From JAAXIE01 sp965263155 (GTDB lineage: Bacteria > Chloroflexota > Dehalococcoidia > Lucifugimonadales > JAAXIE01): a stretch of DNA of 64,000 nucleotides. Each line of letters starts with the position of its first letter. Positions within the stretch are counted from its first letter, which is position 1. The stretch is taken from assembly GCA_965263155.1 (NCBI GenBank), contig OZ253586.1:1674001-1738000 (forward strand), given 5' to 3'. Below, in pieces: positions 8,603 through 17,374 of the stretch. The position numbers were made by a program, and so were the translations under genes. The notes beneath the pieces are model-generated. The model saw only the letters and a list, made by a program, of their open reading frames with translations, searched no databases and had not been told where the DNA came from.

Positions 8603-8977
8603 CTAGCCGCCCTCAGGCACTACGAAGGGGAGGTTGGCCTCTTTCCAGCCGGTGAAGCCGGGGGCCATGTAGGAGACGTTGGTGTAGCCCATGGCCTTCA
8701 GTGTCTGCCCTGCCAGGGCAGATCGGGCGGTGCCCCCTCAATGGGCTATGATGCACGCGTTCCTGTCTGGGACCAGTTCTTCCAAACGTCCCTCGATGCG
8801 TCCCCGCGATAGCAGCATTGCGTCTTCTATATGTCCCTGCGCCCACTCGTCCGGCTCGCGCACGTCCAGCACCACTATCGCCTCGCCAGCGTTGCGCCTA
8901 TCATGCACTTCCTGCGCTGAGACCGACGGCACAGTGGCCTGCGCGATCTCAGTCATTCTTCGCCCTACGTTCTCCAT
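8603..8977 (-). CDS. Rhodanese-domain protein with TGA (selenocysteine?) at the catalytic cysteine
   Basis: Read through one TGA at 8740-8738, this is a complete 124-residue single-domain rhodanese. Before the TGA are VLDVREPDEWAQGHI and CIIAH; after it come GGTARSALAGQTLKAMGY, then NVSYMAPGFTGWKEANLPF and a TAG. Residue 80, the TGA, sits exactly where the active-site cysteine of the CxxGxR loop belongs (x-G-G-T-A-R-S). Everything downstream stays in frame and conserved, so this is not a decayed gene with scattered lesions. A perfect hairpin fitting a bacterial SECIS follows. Rhodanese-like selenoproteins are known from marine metagenomes. The start is ATG with a GGGGAGGG box; an internal ATG at 8956 is possible. 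The alternative is a Cys-to-stop mutation leaving a 79-residue stub. Confidence 0.8.
8704..8722 (-). promoter_or_regulatory. Candidate bacterial SECIS hairpin
   Basis: On the minus strand, 15 bases after the in-frame TGA, the RNA can form a perfect 8-bp stem (UCUGCCCU with AGGGCAGA) closed by the loop GGC. The first loop G lies 23 bases past the UGA. Bacterial SECIS elements need a stem at about this distance with a G in the first loop positions; this one fits while also encoding RSALAGQ. SelB binding is inferred. Confidence 0.65.
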
Positions 8978-9040
8978 GCATCCCTCCCCTTATGGTATGA
9001 CGCCGCATTATATCAGCAGACGGCTGGTGCCAAGGGCGCA

Positions 9041-9893
9041 CTAGGTATCGAGGCAGGGTCTTTCGATTGTTGCATATGGCATGGTTAAAGGGCTGTGAAT
9101 CACCCGCACCCCCGGATCTCGGGTCCGGGGCAGGCTCCAGCCTTCTCGCGAGTCCCTTGCCTCTTTGCCGGAGGTCTTGGATGAGAACCGACATTGCGGG
9201 CCTCGGAGGTCCGCATTCTGTGCCATTTGTGGTGTTCCAATGCTAATCTTTTGCATCTCCCGATTTCTTCCAGTGCTATATCCGGCGTAAACTGTGTGTA
9301 TGTTATTGCACCGGGATTTGGACCGGCGCAGCTACGCGTCAGCTTTGCTTTAGTCAAGGGGCTGAGACACGATACACGATTGTTTGCGTTTCCGTAGCTG
9401 ATGCCTGTCTCATTGGTCTCATTTGGGGTAGGTCCAGCTACGAAATGACAGGCGGCGCGGCCGCAAGGCTTGCGCTTCTGAACGGGGGAATCCTGCAAGG
9501 GGTTTTCGGGCAGCCGTTGTTGGCGTTGTTAGAGGCCCTGCTACGGGTGTTTTGGCTGATCGCGTTTTTGGAACCATATTGGAGCCTAGAGGGGGAAGGG
9601 TAACGGCGTCAACGGGCTGATGTCAGACTGATTTTGGGGGGCGCGGCGCGGGGAGGCTGATAAGCGAAAGGCCTTGGGTATCGAGAACCGGCCGAGGCCG
9701 CTCATCATTCAGAAGGAAGCACGATGAGAACCCTGAGCCTTCCCCGTGTTCGTGAGTTTGCACCCATCCGGTTCTGCGTTGGAATGACGAGCTCAGGGCG
9801 CGTAAGATGGCGGGGTGGGGTGCTTTGCCCGCAAAAGACAGGTTACGCAAAGGTCTCCCTGCACTAATGAAGATGAGTTTGGAGAGGAGTGAT
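9041..9893. other. Intergenic stretch without convincing genes
   Basis: No frame here has a recognisable domain or good start site. Around 9355-9450 are short motifs (GTAGCTG, CAGCTAC, GAGACA, CGATACACGATT) resembling those between 18.4 and 18.9 kb, suggesting a degenerate dispersed intergenic repeat. A palindrome-like GGAATGACG occurs near 9780. Confidence 0.5.
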
Positions 9894-10685
9894 TTGATAC
9901 CGAGGGAACTGGATGTCGAAGGCAAGACGGTGGTGGTGACCGGGGCGGCCCGGGGAATCGGCAAGGGCATCGTGAGGGTGATGGCGGAGAGCGGGGCCAA
10001 GGTAATGGCCACCTCGTTGACAGACCGTTACCTAGAGCCTCTGCGCCAGGAGATGGAGGCGGCGGGGCATCCCATCGAGATTCTGCTGGCCGATGCCACC
10101 AAGTCGGAAGACATGGACCGCACGGTGGAGCACGCCTTGGAACTTTGGGGGCACATCGACGTGTTCATCAACAACGTGGGCGATGCCATTAGCAAGCCCA
10201 TGGTGCCCCTGCCGGGGTCTCAGGGAACGACACCCGTATCTGACGACGAATGGCGCTTTGTGGTGGACGTAAACCTGACCCAAGGGTTCTTGGGGTGCCG
10301 TGCCGTGGGCCCGCACATGCTGAGCCGTGGCAAGGGCAAGGTGATTAACATCACCTCATTTGCCGAGAGCAAGCCAGGGATCAACCGCACAGGCTACGCC
10401 GCTGGCAAAGCAGGTCTTGGGCAACTCACCAAGTCGCTGGCCCTTGAGTGGGCCCCATACGGCGTCACCGTGAACAACATCGCCCCGGGCCAGTTCCCCG
10501 ATAGCGACACCCTCTCTCCGGAAGACCTGCAGCGGTCCCGCGAGCGCTCTGCTGCAAGCGTGCCCCTAGGGCGCGCAGGCGAGTTGCGGGAGGTAGGCCT
10601 GCTGGCCCTATACATGTCGTCGGACGCGTCTGACTACATCACCGGCACTACGGTATACGTCGATGGGGGTCTGGTGATCTCCTAA
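9894..10685 (+). CDS. Short-chain dehydrogenase/reductase
   Basis: A ~263-residue classical SDR. It has the cofactor motif TGAARGIG near the N-terminus, the NNVG structural motif, the catalytic serine in INITSFAES and the catalytic Y-x3-K in GYAAGK, followed by the usual PGQF region and a C-terminal TGTTVYVDGG. The family oxidises or reduces hydroxyl or keto groups with NAD(P). The TTG at 9894 is preferred because GGAGAGGAG lies just before it and the usual SDR N-terminus begins here; in-frame ATGs at 9873 and 9867 lack a good site. It ends 20 bases from a convergent gene. Confidence 0.92.
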   Translation: MIPRELDVEGKTVVVTGAARGIGKGIVRVMAESGAKVMATSLTDRYLEPLRQEMEAAGHPIEILLADATKSEDMDRTVEHALELWGHIDVFINNVGDAISKPMVPLPGSQGTTPVSDDEWRFVVDVNLTQGFLGCRAVGPHMLSRGKGKVINITSFAESKPGINRTGYAAGKAGLGQLTKSLALEWAPYGVTVNNIAPGQFPDSDTLSPEDLQRSRERSAASVPLGRAGELREVGLLALYMSSDASDYITGTTVYVDGGLVIS

Positions 10686-10704
10686 GGGAGAGCGATGCCA
10701 ACCC

Positions 10705-11691
10705 CTACTCCACAGGCTGCTCAACGCTGACGAACAGGTCGTCGATGGGGGCGGCAGCAGGGAGGAGGCCCTGCTCGACCAAGTAGCCCATGAGGGTTTC
10801 CAGGTTGGCGCGGTTAGCTTCCAAGCCGTTGGGCCAAGGGTCTGCGCCGAAGACTCCGTCCAACTCCGCGAGGTCAGTCACGCCCCAAGGGGCCATCGCG
10901 CCGGTTGAGCCGTTGGACCGCAGCTTGTTCCAAACTGTCTCCTTGGACTGACAGGCAGCTTGGTAGATGCCGTGGGCCACCCACGGTTGCTCTTGGTAGA
11001 CGCTCTCTTGCACAACCAAGGTGTGCATGATGGGGTAGAGGCCGGTGCGGCGATAGTAGTCGCGCTCCTCGGAGGGATAGTCGGCGAATAGGCGCTGCAC
11101 ATTGGGGCTGACCCCGAAGGAGGCTGGTCTCCCGGCGCCGATGAGGGCGTCGAGGTCGCCGCGCTCCAGCATGGCGTTCAGGTTGTCGGTGTCGGAGATG
11201 AACTCCAGCGAAATGGGGCCAGCGGGGGCGATATCCATCTCGTCTCGCGGACGCGAGTCGTTGTAGCCGCCCTCAAACCATTGAATTGAGGTCAGGTCTA
11301 CACTGTAGTCGTGCTGCAGGATGCCCTTTATCCAAACTGACGCCGTCTGGCGGTACTCGGGCAATCCCACACGCTTGCCCTGCAGGTCTTTGGCCTCCCG
11401 TATGCCGGAATTGCTGTTGATGAAGATGTTGCTATGGCGGAATGCACGGGACGGGAAGATGGGCATGGCAACGAAGGGAAAGGCACCTTGAGACCGTGCG
11501 GTGAAGTACAGGGCCAGAAACATCTCGGAGACGTGGTATTCCTTTTCCTTGACCATGCGGTCCACCAACAGCGTCACCGGGTCTACGGTGCGAAAAGACA
11601 GGTCGATGCCTTGGGGCTGGACCAAGCCATCTCTAAGGGGCTCCATATGCTCGTTGGGGCCAAAGGCGATGGTTAAGGGCAACTGCTGCAT
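10705..11691 (-). CDS. 4,5-dihydroxyphthalate decarboxylase-like protein
   Basis: A 328-residue protein resembling the 4,5-dihydroxyphthalate decarboxylase family (Pht5/PhtD-like), which has a periplasmic-binding-protein fold but works in the cytoplasm. Matching segments are LTIAFGPNEHMEPLRDG at the start, FPFVAMPIFPSRAFRHSNIF, DLQGKRVGLPEYRQTASVW and YYRRTGLYPIMHTLV. No signal peptide is present, which argues against a solute-binding role. With the Rieske oxygenase and molybdoenzymes nearby it suggests breakdown of aromatic acids. Many family members annotated this way have untested substrates. Confidence 0.8.
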   Translation of the reverse strand: MQQLPLTIAFGPNEHMEPLRDGLVQPQGIDLSFRTVDPVTLLVDRMVKEKEYHVSEMFLALYFTARSQGAFPFVAMPIFPSRAFRHSNIFINSNSGIREAKDLQGKRVGLPEYRQTASVWIKGILQHDYSVDLTSIQWFEGGYNDSRPRDEMDIAPAGPISLEFISDTDNLNAMLERGDLDALIGAGRPASFGVSPNVQRLFADYPSEERDYYRRTGLYPIMHTLVVQESVYQEQPWVAHGIYQAACQSKETVWNKLRSNGSTGAMAPWGVTDLAELDGVFGADPWPNGLEANRANLETLMGYLVEQGLLPAAAPIDDLFVSVEQPVE

Positions 11692-11802
11692 GGCGGACTC
11701 CTATGCGGGCAAATATCGCGTTCCAGCGCATTGTACAACCTGCGTCGCTGAGCGGACATGGGATTATGGTATGCTACGGCTACCTGAAGACAGGGGGGAA
11801 AC

Positions 11803-12240
11803 ATGGGTGATATCAAGATTGAGGGCGTAACTCACTGGTCCATACCGGTCAACAACTTGGAGGAATCGGAGAAGTTCTACGGCGAGCTGCTTGGACTGGA
11901 CCTGCTGGGTCATCTGGGCAACTCGATAATGACCTGCTTCAACGTCGGCGACCACAACATCCTCTTGTGCGAGTTAGAGGAGCCGATGGAGGTGGTGCCG
12001 GACAACGACGTGCGTGTACACCATTCCTTCACCGTCAGCCCAGAGACCTTCGAGAAGGCCTGCAAGGTGTTCAAGGACGAGAACGTTCAAGTCGTCGGGC
12101 TCACCTACCGGGCACGGGGCGTCTTCTGTGGCCGGGAGATGTACTTCCTGGACCCCAGCGGCAATAGGCTGGAGCTACGCGACCCCAGTTGGGTGGGTGG
12201 CATGGCAGAGCCGAGTTACGAGGAACTGGTGAACGCCTAA
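11803..12240 (+). CDS. VOC (glyoxalase/bleomycin-resistance) family protein
   Basis: A 145-residue protein of the vicinal oxygen chelate fold. It opens GVTHWSIPVNNLEESEKFYGELLGL, a typical beta-alpha start whose His is a metal ligand, and ends EMYFLDPSGNRLELRDP, which supplies the usual metal-binding glutamate. The fold serves dioxygenases, epimerases and glyoxalases; the reaction cannot be chosen here. The ATG has a GGGGGGA stretch just upstream. It is divergent from the decarboxylase-like gene, with a 111-base shared promoter region. Confidence 0.88.
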   Translation: MGDIKIEGVTHWSIPVNNLEESEKFYGELLGLDLLGHLGNSIMTCFNVGDHNILLCELEEPMEVVPDNDVRVHHSFTVSPETFEKACKVFKDENVQVVGLTYRARGVFCGREMYFLDPSGNRLELRDPSWVGGMAEPSYEELVNA

Positions 12241-12343
12241 GTGTGGCGCGCACCCGTTGTTCGGGTCGAATAGGCTTTGGTAGGGTGACATAGGATATTC
12301 TCTGGTGGGACTCGAGCGGACAGCCGTGGTAACACAGGAACCT

Positions 12344-12561
12344 ATGATCACAAGAGGGGAGTTCATGGGAGAGATGGCTCGACTCCGCGACTACCTCCGG
12401 AGCAGTTTCCCACCAAGACAGAACTCCGGGAGCACTATGCGACCAAAGTCGACCTCAAAGATATGGAGATACGTCTGATGCGCTGGATGGCGGCCACGGC
12501 ACTAGGTGGTATCTCGATCGCTGTAGGCCTGACCGCTGTCTTGGTGCGTATCCTAGCTTGA
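12344..12561 (+). pseudogene. Small tail-anchored coiled-coil membrane protein, frameshifted
   Basis: From ATG 12344 the frame reads MITRGEFMGEMARLRDYLRS and then drifts. One frame over the text resumes with FPTKTELREHYATKVDLKDM and RLMRWMAATALGGIS and a final membrane helix before TGA 12561. This pattern, a short helical region with YATK-DL then one C-terminal transmembrane segment, is common in small bacterial proteins of unknown function. A single indel near 12405-12412 separates the halves. Function unknown. Confidence 0.5.
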
Positions 12562-12599
12562 TGCTCCCAAACTGCGAATCAATACGAAGGTGGTGAAAG

Positions 12600-13049
12600 T
12601 TGTCTGAAGTAGAAGATAAGCTGGCCGAACTGGGACTGGAGTTGCCCACGCCCAATGCGCCTCCTCCTGGACGCGCCGGAGCGGTGCAGATCGGCAACAT
12701 CCTGTTCGTGGGAGGGCACACGCCCGGTAACCTGCACAATGGCAAGTTGGGGCGCGACGTGACAGTGGAACAGGGCTACGAGGCAGCACAGCAGGCCATG
12801 CTGAACTGCTTAGCCGACGTAAAGGTGGCCATCGGCGACCTGGACCGGGTGAAGCGGGTAGCCAAGCTGCTGTGCATGGTCAACTCGGACTCGGAGTTCG
12901 GCCAGCAGCCGCTGGTGGCCAACGGCGCAACCGACCTGCTGACCAAGCTGTACGGCGAGCGTGGGGCTCACGCTCGCTCCGCTGTTGGCATGGGTGGATT
13001 GCCCAACCAGCAGTGCATCGAGATCGAGATGATACTCGAGGTGGAGTAG
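12600..13049 (+). CDS. RidA/YjgF family protein
   Basis: A 149-residue RidA/YER057c/UK114 family protein. Seen are GNILFVGGHTP, the helix with EQGYEAAQQAMLNCLADVKVA, and the C-terminal GVGGLP-like GMGGLPNQQCIEIEMILEVE. The family removes reactive enamine/imine intermediates; this longer subtype (LGLELPTPNAPPPGRAGAV opening) is distinct from canonical RidA and often sits in catabolic clusters. The start is TTG after a GGTGGTGA stretch. It converges on the molybdoenzyme gene with only five bases between stops. Confidence 0.88.
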   Translation: MSEVEDKLAELGLELPTPNAPPPGRAGAVQIGNILFVGGHTPGNLHNGKLGRDVTVEQGYEAAQQAMLNCLADVKVAIGDLDRVKRVAKLLCMVNSDSEFGQQPLVANGATDLLTKLYGERGAHARSAVGMGGLPNQQCIEIEMILEVE

Positions 13050-13054
13050 TAGCC

Positions 13055-15349
13055 CTAGCGGCAACTCTCCTGTAAGGCTTGCCACACCCTCTCCGGCGTT
13101 AGCGGGGCATCAAGGTGCTCGACGCCTGCGCTGGAGAGGGCGTCAACTAAAGCGTTGGCCACGGCGACCGGCGCCGCAACCGTTGGCAGTTCGCCCCCGC
13201 CCTTCACTCCCAGCGGATTGATTGGCGAGGGCGTCTCCATGGTATGGGCCGTCAGTGTGGGCATGTCCTCTGCTGTCGGCATGCAGTAGTCGGCGAAGGT
13301 GGCTGTCAAGGGCTGCCCGTCGTCGCCATACTGGATGGCCTCCATCAGGGCTTGGCCCAGTCCTTGGGCCAGTGCTCCGTGTATCTGTCCTTCCAGCAGC
13401 TTGGGATTGATGATGCGCCCGCAGTCGTGGACCGCTGCGTACTTTAGGAAGCTGATTTCGCCGGTGTCGGGGTCCACTTGCACCACGACGACGTGCGCTC
13501 CGAATCCGAAGGCGTTGCCAGGCAGGGTGAAGGACTGGTGGAAGGTCATGCCCGGTCCATCTTCCGTCTCGTAGGCAGCCCGGCAAAGCTCCGTGAAGGC
13601 CACGTTCTGCTGTGAGTTATTGGCGTTGGACGCCTTACCGTCTTGGAATGTGACGTCGGCAGAATCGCACTCCAAGAGTTGGGCGGCGATGGATGCCAGC
13701 TTCTCGCGCGCCTGCTCCACGCCTAGGTAGACGGCAGATCCTCCGATGGTGAGGCCACGGCTGGCGAAGGTGCCTTGTCCGGTGGGGAAGACGCTGCTGT
13801 CGCCGTGGAGGACCCGCACCCGATCGGGGGTAATACCCAACTGGTCGGCAACTATCTGGGCAAAGACGGTTTCGGTCCCTTGGCCGTGGGGTGAGACCTC
13901 TGTGTGGACCGTCACCTCGCCTGTCGGCTCAACGGTGATGATGGCGCTGCTGTCACGCATCTCGCCCACGCCACCAGCGGCCTTTACCACAGTGGCCAAA
14001 CCCACGCCGATGAAGGGGTCTCCGGGGCGGCGGTTCCTCTGCTGGCGGCGGTAGCGGTCGTACTCACCCAGCTCGAGGGCGCGCTGGAAGGCGGGATGGA
14101 AGTCACCGGAATCGTAGGTCAGGCCTGTGGCGGTGGTGTAGGGAAACTCTGAGGGGGAGACGAAGTTGCGTCGGCGCACCTCGCTGGGGTCCATGCCGAG
14201 TTCCTTGGCGATCATGTCGATGGTGCGCTCCATCATGAAGGCGCTTTCCGGCCCCCCAGCACCACGGTAGGGACCTGTCGGAGGCTTGTTGGTCACGACA
14301 CCCAGCACCTCCACGGTCATGTCGTGGATGGAGTAGGGCCCCGCCACCCGCTGCCCTGTGGTGCGGGCGACACGCGAGGTCGAGGTTAGAAAGTAGCCGC
14401 CGAGGTCGCCGACCATGCGCATACGCATGGCCAGAATTGTGCCATTGGCGTCGACGCCAGCGGTGATTTCGCCGTGGTATCCCCGGGCTTGGTACGCCAG
14501 CGTGTTCTCCCAGCGCTCTTCCACCCACTTGATGGGACGCTGGAGTTCGATTGCCGCGAGGCAGAGGGCAACCTCCTCCGGCCAAGTCTCCACCTTCTGG
14601 CCGAAGCCGCCTCCTACGTCGGGGGCGATGACGCGGATGTTCAGTTCTGGTCGTCCCAGCAGACCAGCCAAGAAGGTTCTCACCTTGTGGGGTACTTGTG
14701 TGGAGGTCCACATAGTGAGGCTGTTTTCGCCGGAGTCGTAATCGACCACGAGGCCGCGGCCCTCCATGGGTGCCGGAGCCAGCCTGGGCACATAGTAGGT
14801 GCCCTTGACCACATGGGCCGCGCTGGCAATGGCAGCGTCAGCGTCGCCGCGCTGCATTACGTGTCGCACCGCTAGATTAGTGCCTATTTCGGCATGTATC
14901 GGCTCTGACGCAGGGTCGAGCGCTTGCAACGGGTCCACGATGGCTGGCAGCACCTCATAGTCCACCCGGATGGCCTCGATGGCGTCACGGGCGCCCTCGC
15001 GGGTCTCGGCGACCACCACCGCTACTGGCTGGCCCACGTAGCAAGCTTTTCCACGTGCGAGGATCGGGTGCTCGGGAGCGGCTAGCCCCGGCTGGGGGTC
15101 GACTTGGTTGGCGGGGATGTCTCCCACCGACCCTTCCAAGTCTGCTGCAGTGAGCGTGGCGACTACACCGGGTAGTTGCCGGGCAGGGCGGGTGTCAACG
15201 GACAGGATGCGAGCGTGGGCATGTGGGCTGCGCAGAAATGCTGCGAAGAGGACCCCGGTGGGAAGCATGTCGTCCACGTAGGAACCTTTGCCTTGTACTA
15301 AGCGTGGGTCCTCGAATCGTCGCATGCTCGCGCCAGCGTAAGTGGTCAT
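13055..15349 (-). CDS. Xanthine dehydrogenase family molybdopterin-binding large subunit
   Basis: A complete 764-residue molybdenum hydroxylase large chain. It opens GASMRRFEDPRLVQGKGSYV and SPHAHARILSVD, includes GGGFGQK, and has the active-loop GPYRGAGGPES, which is the form II CoxL-like/aldehyde-oxidase pattern and lacks the AYxCSFR loop of true CO dehydrogenase. It ends NPLGVKGGGELP with the catalytic glutamate. The ATG at 15349 has AAGGGAG before it and is preferred over an upstream ATG at 15385. No FAD or iron-sulphur subunit gene is adjacent, so its partners lie elsewhere. Confidence 0.95.
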   Translation of the reverse strand: MTTYAGASMRRFEDPRLVQGKGSYVDDMLPTGVLFAAFLRSPHAHARILSVDTRPARQLPGVVATLTAADLEGSVGDIPANQVDPQPGLAAPEHPILARGKACYVGQPVAVVVAETREGARDAIEAIRVDYEVLPAIVDPLQALDPASEPIHAEIGTNLAVRHVMQRGDADAAIASAAHVVKGTYYVPRLAPAPMEGRGLVVDYDSGENSLTMWTSTQVPHKVRTFLAGLLGRPELNIRVIAPDVGGGFGQKVETWPEEVALCLAAIELQRPIKWVEERWENTLAYQARGYHGEITAGVDANGTILAMRMRMVGDLGGYFLTSTSRVARTTGQRVAGPYSIHDMTVEVLGVVTNKPPTGPYRGAGGPESAFMMERTIDMIAKELGMDPSEVRRRNFVSPSEFPYTTATGLTYDSGDFHPAFQRALELGEYDRYRRQQRNRRPGDPFIGVGLATVVKAAGGVGEMRDSSAIITVEPTGEVTVHTEVSPHGQGTETVFAQIVADQLGITPDRVRVLHGDSSVFPTGQGTFASRGLTIGGSAVYLGVEQAREKLASIAAQLLECDSADVTFQDGKASNANNSQQNVAFTELCRAAYETEDGPGMTFHQSFTLPGNAFGFGAHVVVVQVDPDTGEISFLKYAAVHDCGRIINPKLLEGQIHGALAQGLGQALMEAIQYGDDGQPLTATFADYCMPTAEDMPTLTAHTMETPSPINPLGVKGGGELPTVAAPVAVANALVDALSSAGVEHLDAPLTPERVWQALQESCR

Positions 15350-15418
15350 GTTGCTCCCTTGTTGGCGCGGATGGTAAGTCCGCATGGAAGTTGGAGGGAT
15401 TATATCGTGGGTCGACCT

Positions 15419-16873
15419 TCAGACGGCAGACTGTCGCGACTCGGGACGGCTGGATTCCACTGGCTGACGCGAGCCTAGGGAGCCATTGCCTCCGGGCTTG
15501 TTGCCGTCATCGCCGTCGGGCTGGTTGCCGTTATGGCCGTCGGGCTTGTCATCGTCGTTATCGTCATCGGTGTTCTTGGTGTCGTCTACGGCTTCTTGGG
15601 GCACCACCGACGGCTGGCTGGTCCTGACGGAGCGCACCCGGCTGGTGAAAAGCGCAACGCATATGGCGAAGCCGACCACCAAGGCTCCTCCCATGGCCAC
15701 TGCGACTCGGGCGTCTGTCAGATGGCTCACTTGGGAGAGGGGGATGGTGCCCAAAGGTATGGCGCCATAGCAGATGGTGTATATGCCCATGACCCGGCCA
15801 CGGAGGGCGTCAGGCACCTGCATCTGAAGCGTGGTCATGACGCCGGTGAGATAGAGGGAGTTACAGACTCCGGCCATGAGAACCATGGCTAGGGATAGCG
15901 GGTACCAAGGCGCGAGGCCAAAGAGGATGATGAAGGTGCCAAACCCAATGGCTCCGCCGATAATTATGAGCCCTCTGCGTTCAGCGCGGGCCAAGGCCAT
16001 GGATACGACAAGGCCGATTATGGAGCCGAGTCCGGCGAACATGAGGAGGGTGCCGACCACCTCTTGCCCACCTTCGAAGACTTCCTTGGCGAAGGCGGGC
16101 ATGAACATCAGGTAGGACATGCCGAATATGGCGGTGAATACGCTGAAGCTCACGAGGTAGAGAAAGATGCGGTGCTCGACTATGAACTGGACCCCGGTGA
16201 TCATCTCGCGTATAACGCTGCGGCTGGCGCGCTCAGACGGGCGGAGGGTAAGGGTCTGGCACATTATGGCCATAAGCATGAATCCGGCTGCCGCAGCAAA
16301 GACCACAGGGGCGACTCCGGCAGTACCGATTCCCGCTTTGGCCGCGATGTAACCCGCGGCGAAGGGAGCTATTGAGCGAGTGGTGGGCCAGACGATTGAG
16401 TTGAGGGGCACTACGAGGGTCATGTCGCGACGCTCAATAAGGCGGGCATAGAGGGAGGCGCGAGCCGCTTCACCAAAGGCTTGGCCCGTGCCGAACAGGC
16501 CTCCTGCGAGGATGACGTGCCATGCCTCTGCTGTCTCGGTGAAGGTCAGGATGCCGAGACCGGCCACCATCACGGCGGTCAGACTTTCGACAACTCCCAT
16601 CAAACGTCTCGGGTCGAACTTGTCGGCGAAGACCCCACCGAAGAGATTCAGAGCCACCGTGGGCACGGCGAGGGCGAGGGCCATGTACCCGAGATAGCGT
16701 TCGTCACCAGTGATGTCGTAGATGAGGACGCCCAAGCTGAAGTCGACTATCATGCGATAGCCGAAGACGGACGCGGTGAGCCCGATGTAGTAGCGCCGGA
16801 AGTCAGGGTACTTGCTGAAGATTGAGAGGATACCGGGTTTGCGGGTAGCGGGGCGGAATGCGGTCTGTGTCAC
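15419..16873 (-). CDS. MFS transporter with acidic Asp/Asn-rich C-terminal tail
   Basis: A 484-residue major facilitator of the EntS/multidrug-efflux subgroup. Twelve hydrophobic segments run from about residue 25 to 430, with the loop motif GGVFADKFDPRRLM after helix 2. The last ~55 residues are an unusual low-complexity tail rich in D, N, G and K (NTDDDNDDDKPDGHNGN), likely cytoplasmic. It is probably a drug or metabolite exporter. The tail is not part of the family and could bind metal ions or simply be repeat expansion. Confidence 0.9.
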   Translation of the reverse strand: MTQTAFRPATRKPGILSIFSKYPDFRRYYIGLTASVFGYRMIVDFSLGVLIYDITGDERYLGYMALALAVPTVALNLFGGVFADKFDPRRLMGVVESLTAVMVAGLGILTFTETAEAWHVILAGGLFGTGQAFGEAARASLYARLIERRDMTLVVPLNSIVWPTTRSIAPFAAGYIAAKAGIGTAGVAPVVFAAAAGFMLMAIMCQTLTLRPSERASRSVIREMITGVQFIVEHRIFLYLVSFSVFTAIFGMSYLMFMPAFAKEVFEGGQEVVGTLLMFAGLGSIIGLVVSMALARAERRGLIIIGGAIGFGTFIILFGLAPWYPLSLAMVLMAGVCNSLYLTGVMTTLQMQVPDALRGRVMGIYTICYGAIPLGTIPLSQVSHLTDARVAVAMGGALVVGFAICVALFTSRVRSVRTSQPSVVPQEAVDDTKNTDDDNDDDKPDGHNGNQPDGDDGNKPGGNGSLGSRQPVESSRPESRQSAV

Positions 16874-17049
16874 CTGTTTTACGAGCCTCGTTCCAGATTG
16901 CGCCGGGCCCTCTCCGTATTGGCTGCCAGACGAGGCGCGTATTTTCGGCAGTAGTGCGATGGCGGCGACGAGGTGGCCGCGATAGTTGGTGCGTTCAAAG
17001 CTGCCCTAGCATACCACCTCAAGGGCGAATGGGCACGGGTTCCCGTGGT

Positions 17050-17325
17050 CTAAGAGTCCGCAGCAGGCCTGACTTCCGGCTCCACTTCCATGGGGGCGGG
17101 GCCTACGACGAGCTCCCATGGGCGGTGGGACTCGACGAATATCTTGGCGTCGTCCATGGAGCCGATGCCTCGCTGGGCGCGGGTGGGGTCGTAGGTGTTG
17201 GTGGTGGCGAAAGCGTCAAAGCCTCGCTTTGTCTCCCGAACCGCCCCCATCTCAAGGGACTCGCCCTCGTCGTTCTCGAGGACCAGCCTCTGGCCGCCCT
17301 TCCGCTCTATCCAATATAGCTTCAA
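17050..17325 (-). CDS. Hypothetical protein, 91 residues
   Basis: A small soluble protein, MKLYWIERKGGQRLVLENDE at the start, then a conserved-looking RGIGSMDDAKIFVESHRPW. No domain is recognised. It follows the LLM oxidoreductase gene on the same strand after a 49-base gap, with AAGGGG before the ATG, so it may be the second gene of that transcript. The upstream neighbour and good ribosome-binding site support its being real. Confidence 0.55.
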   Translation of the reverse strand: MKLYWIERKGGQRLVLENDEGESLEMGAVRETKRGFDAFATTNTYDPTRAQRGIGSMDDAKIFVESHRPWELVVGPAPMEVEPEVRPAADS

Positions 17326-17374
17326 GGGGTTCCCCCTAGTCCGGTTAGTTAGTCTTTTGGGCTTGGCAGATCTG

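Noticed and set aside
9100..9498. 132-codon open frame on the minus strand
   Set aside because: No domain, no start site, and it covers the same repeat motifs as 18.4-18.9 kb.
10705..11691. ABC transporter substrate-binding protein
   Set aside because: The fold is shared, but there is no signal peptide and the conserved segments match the dihydroxyphthalate decarboxylase family.
13055..15349. True CO dehydrogenase (form I CoxL)
   Set aside because: The active loop is PYRGAGGPES rather than AYxCSFR, so it is a form II or other molybdenum hydroxylase.
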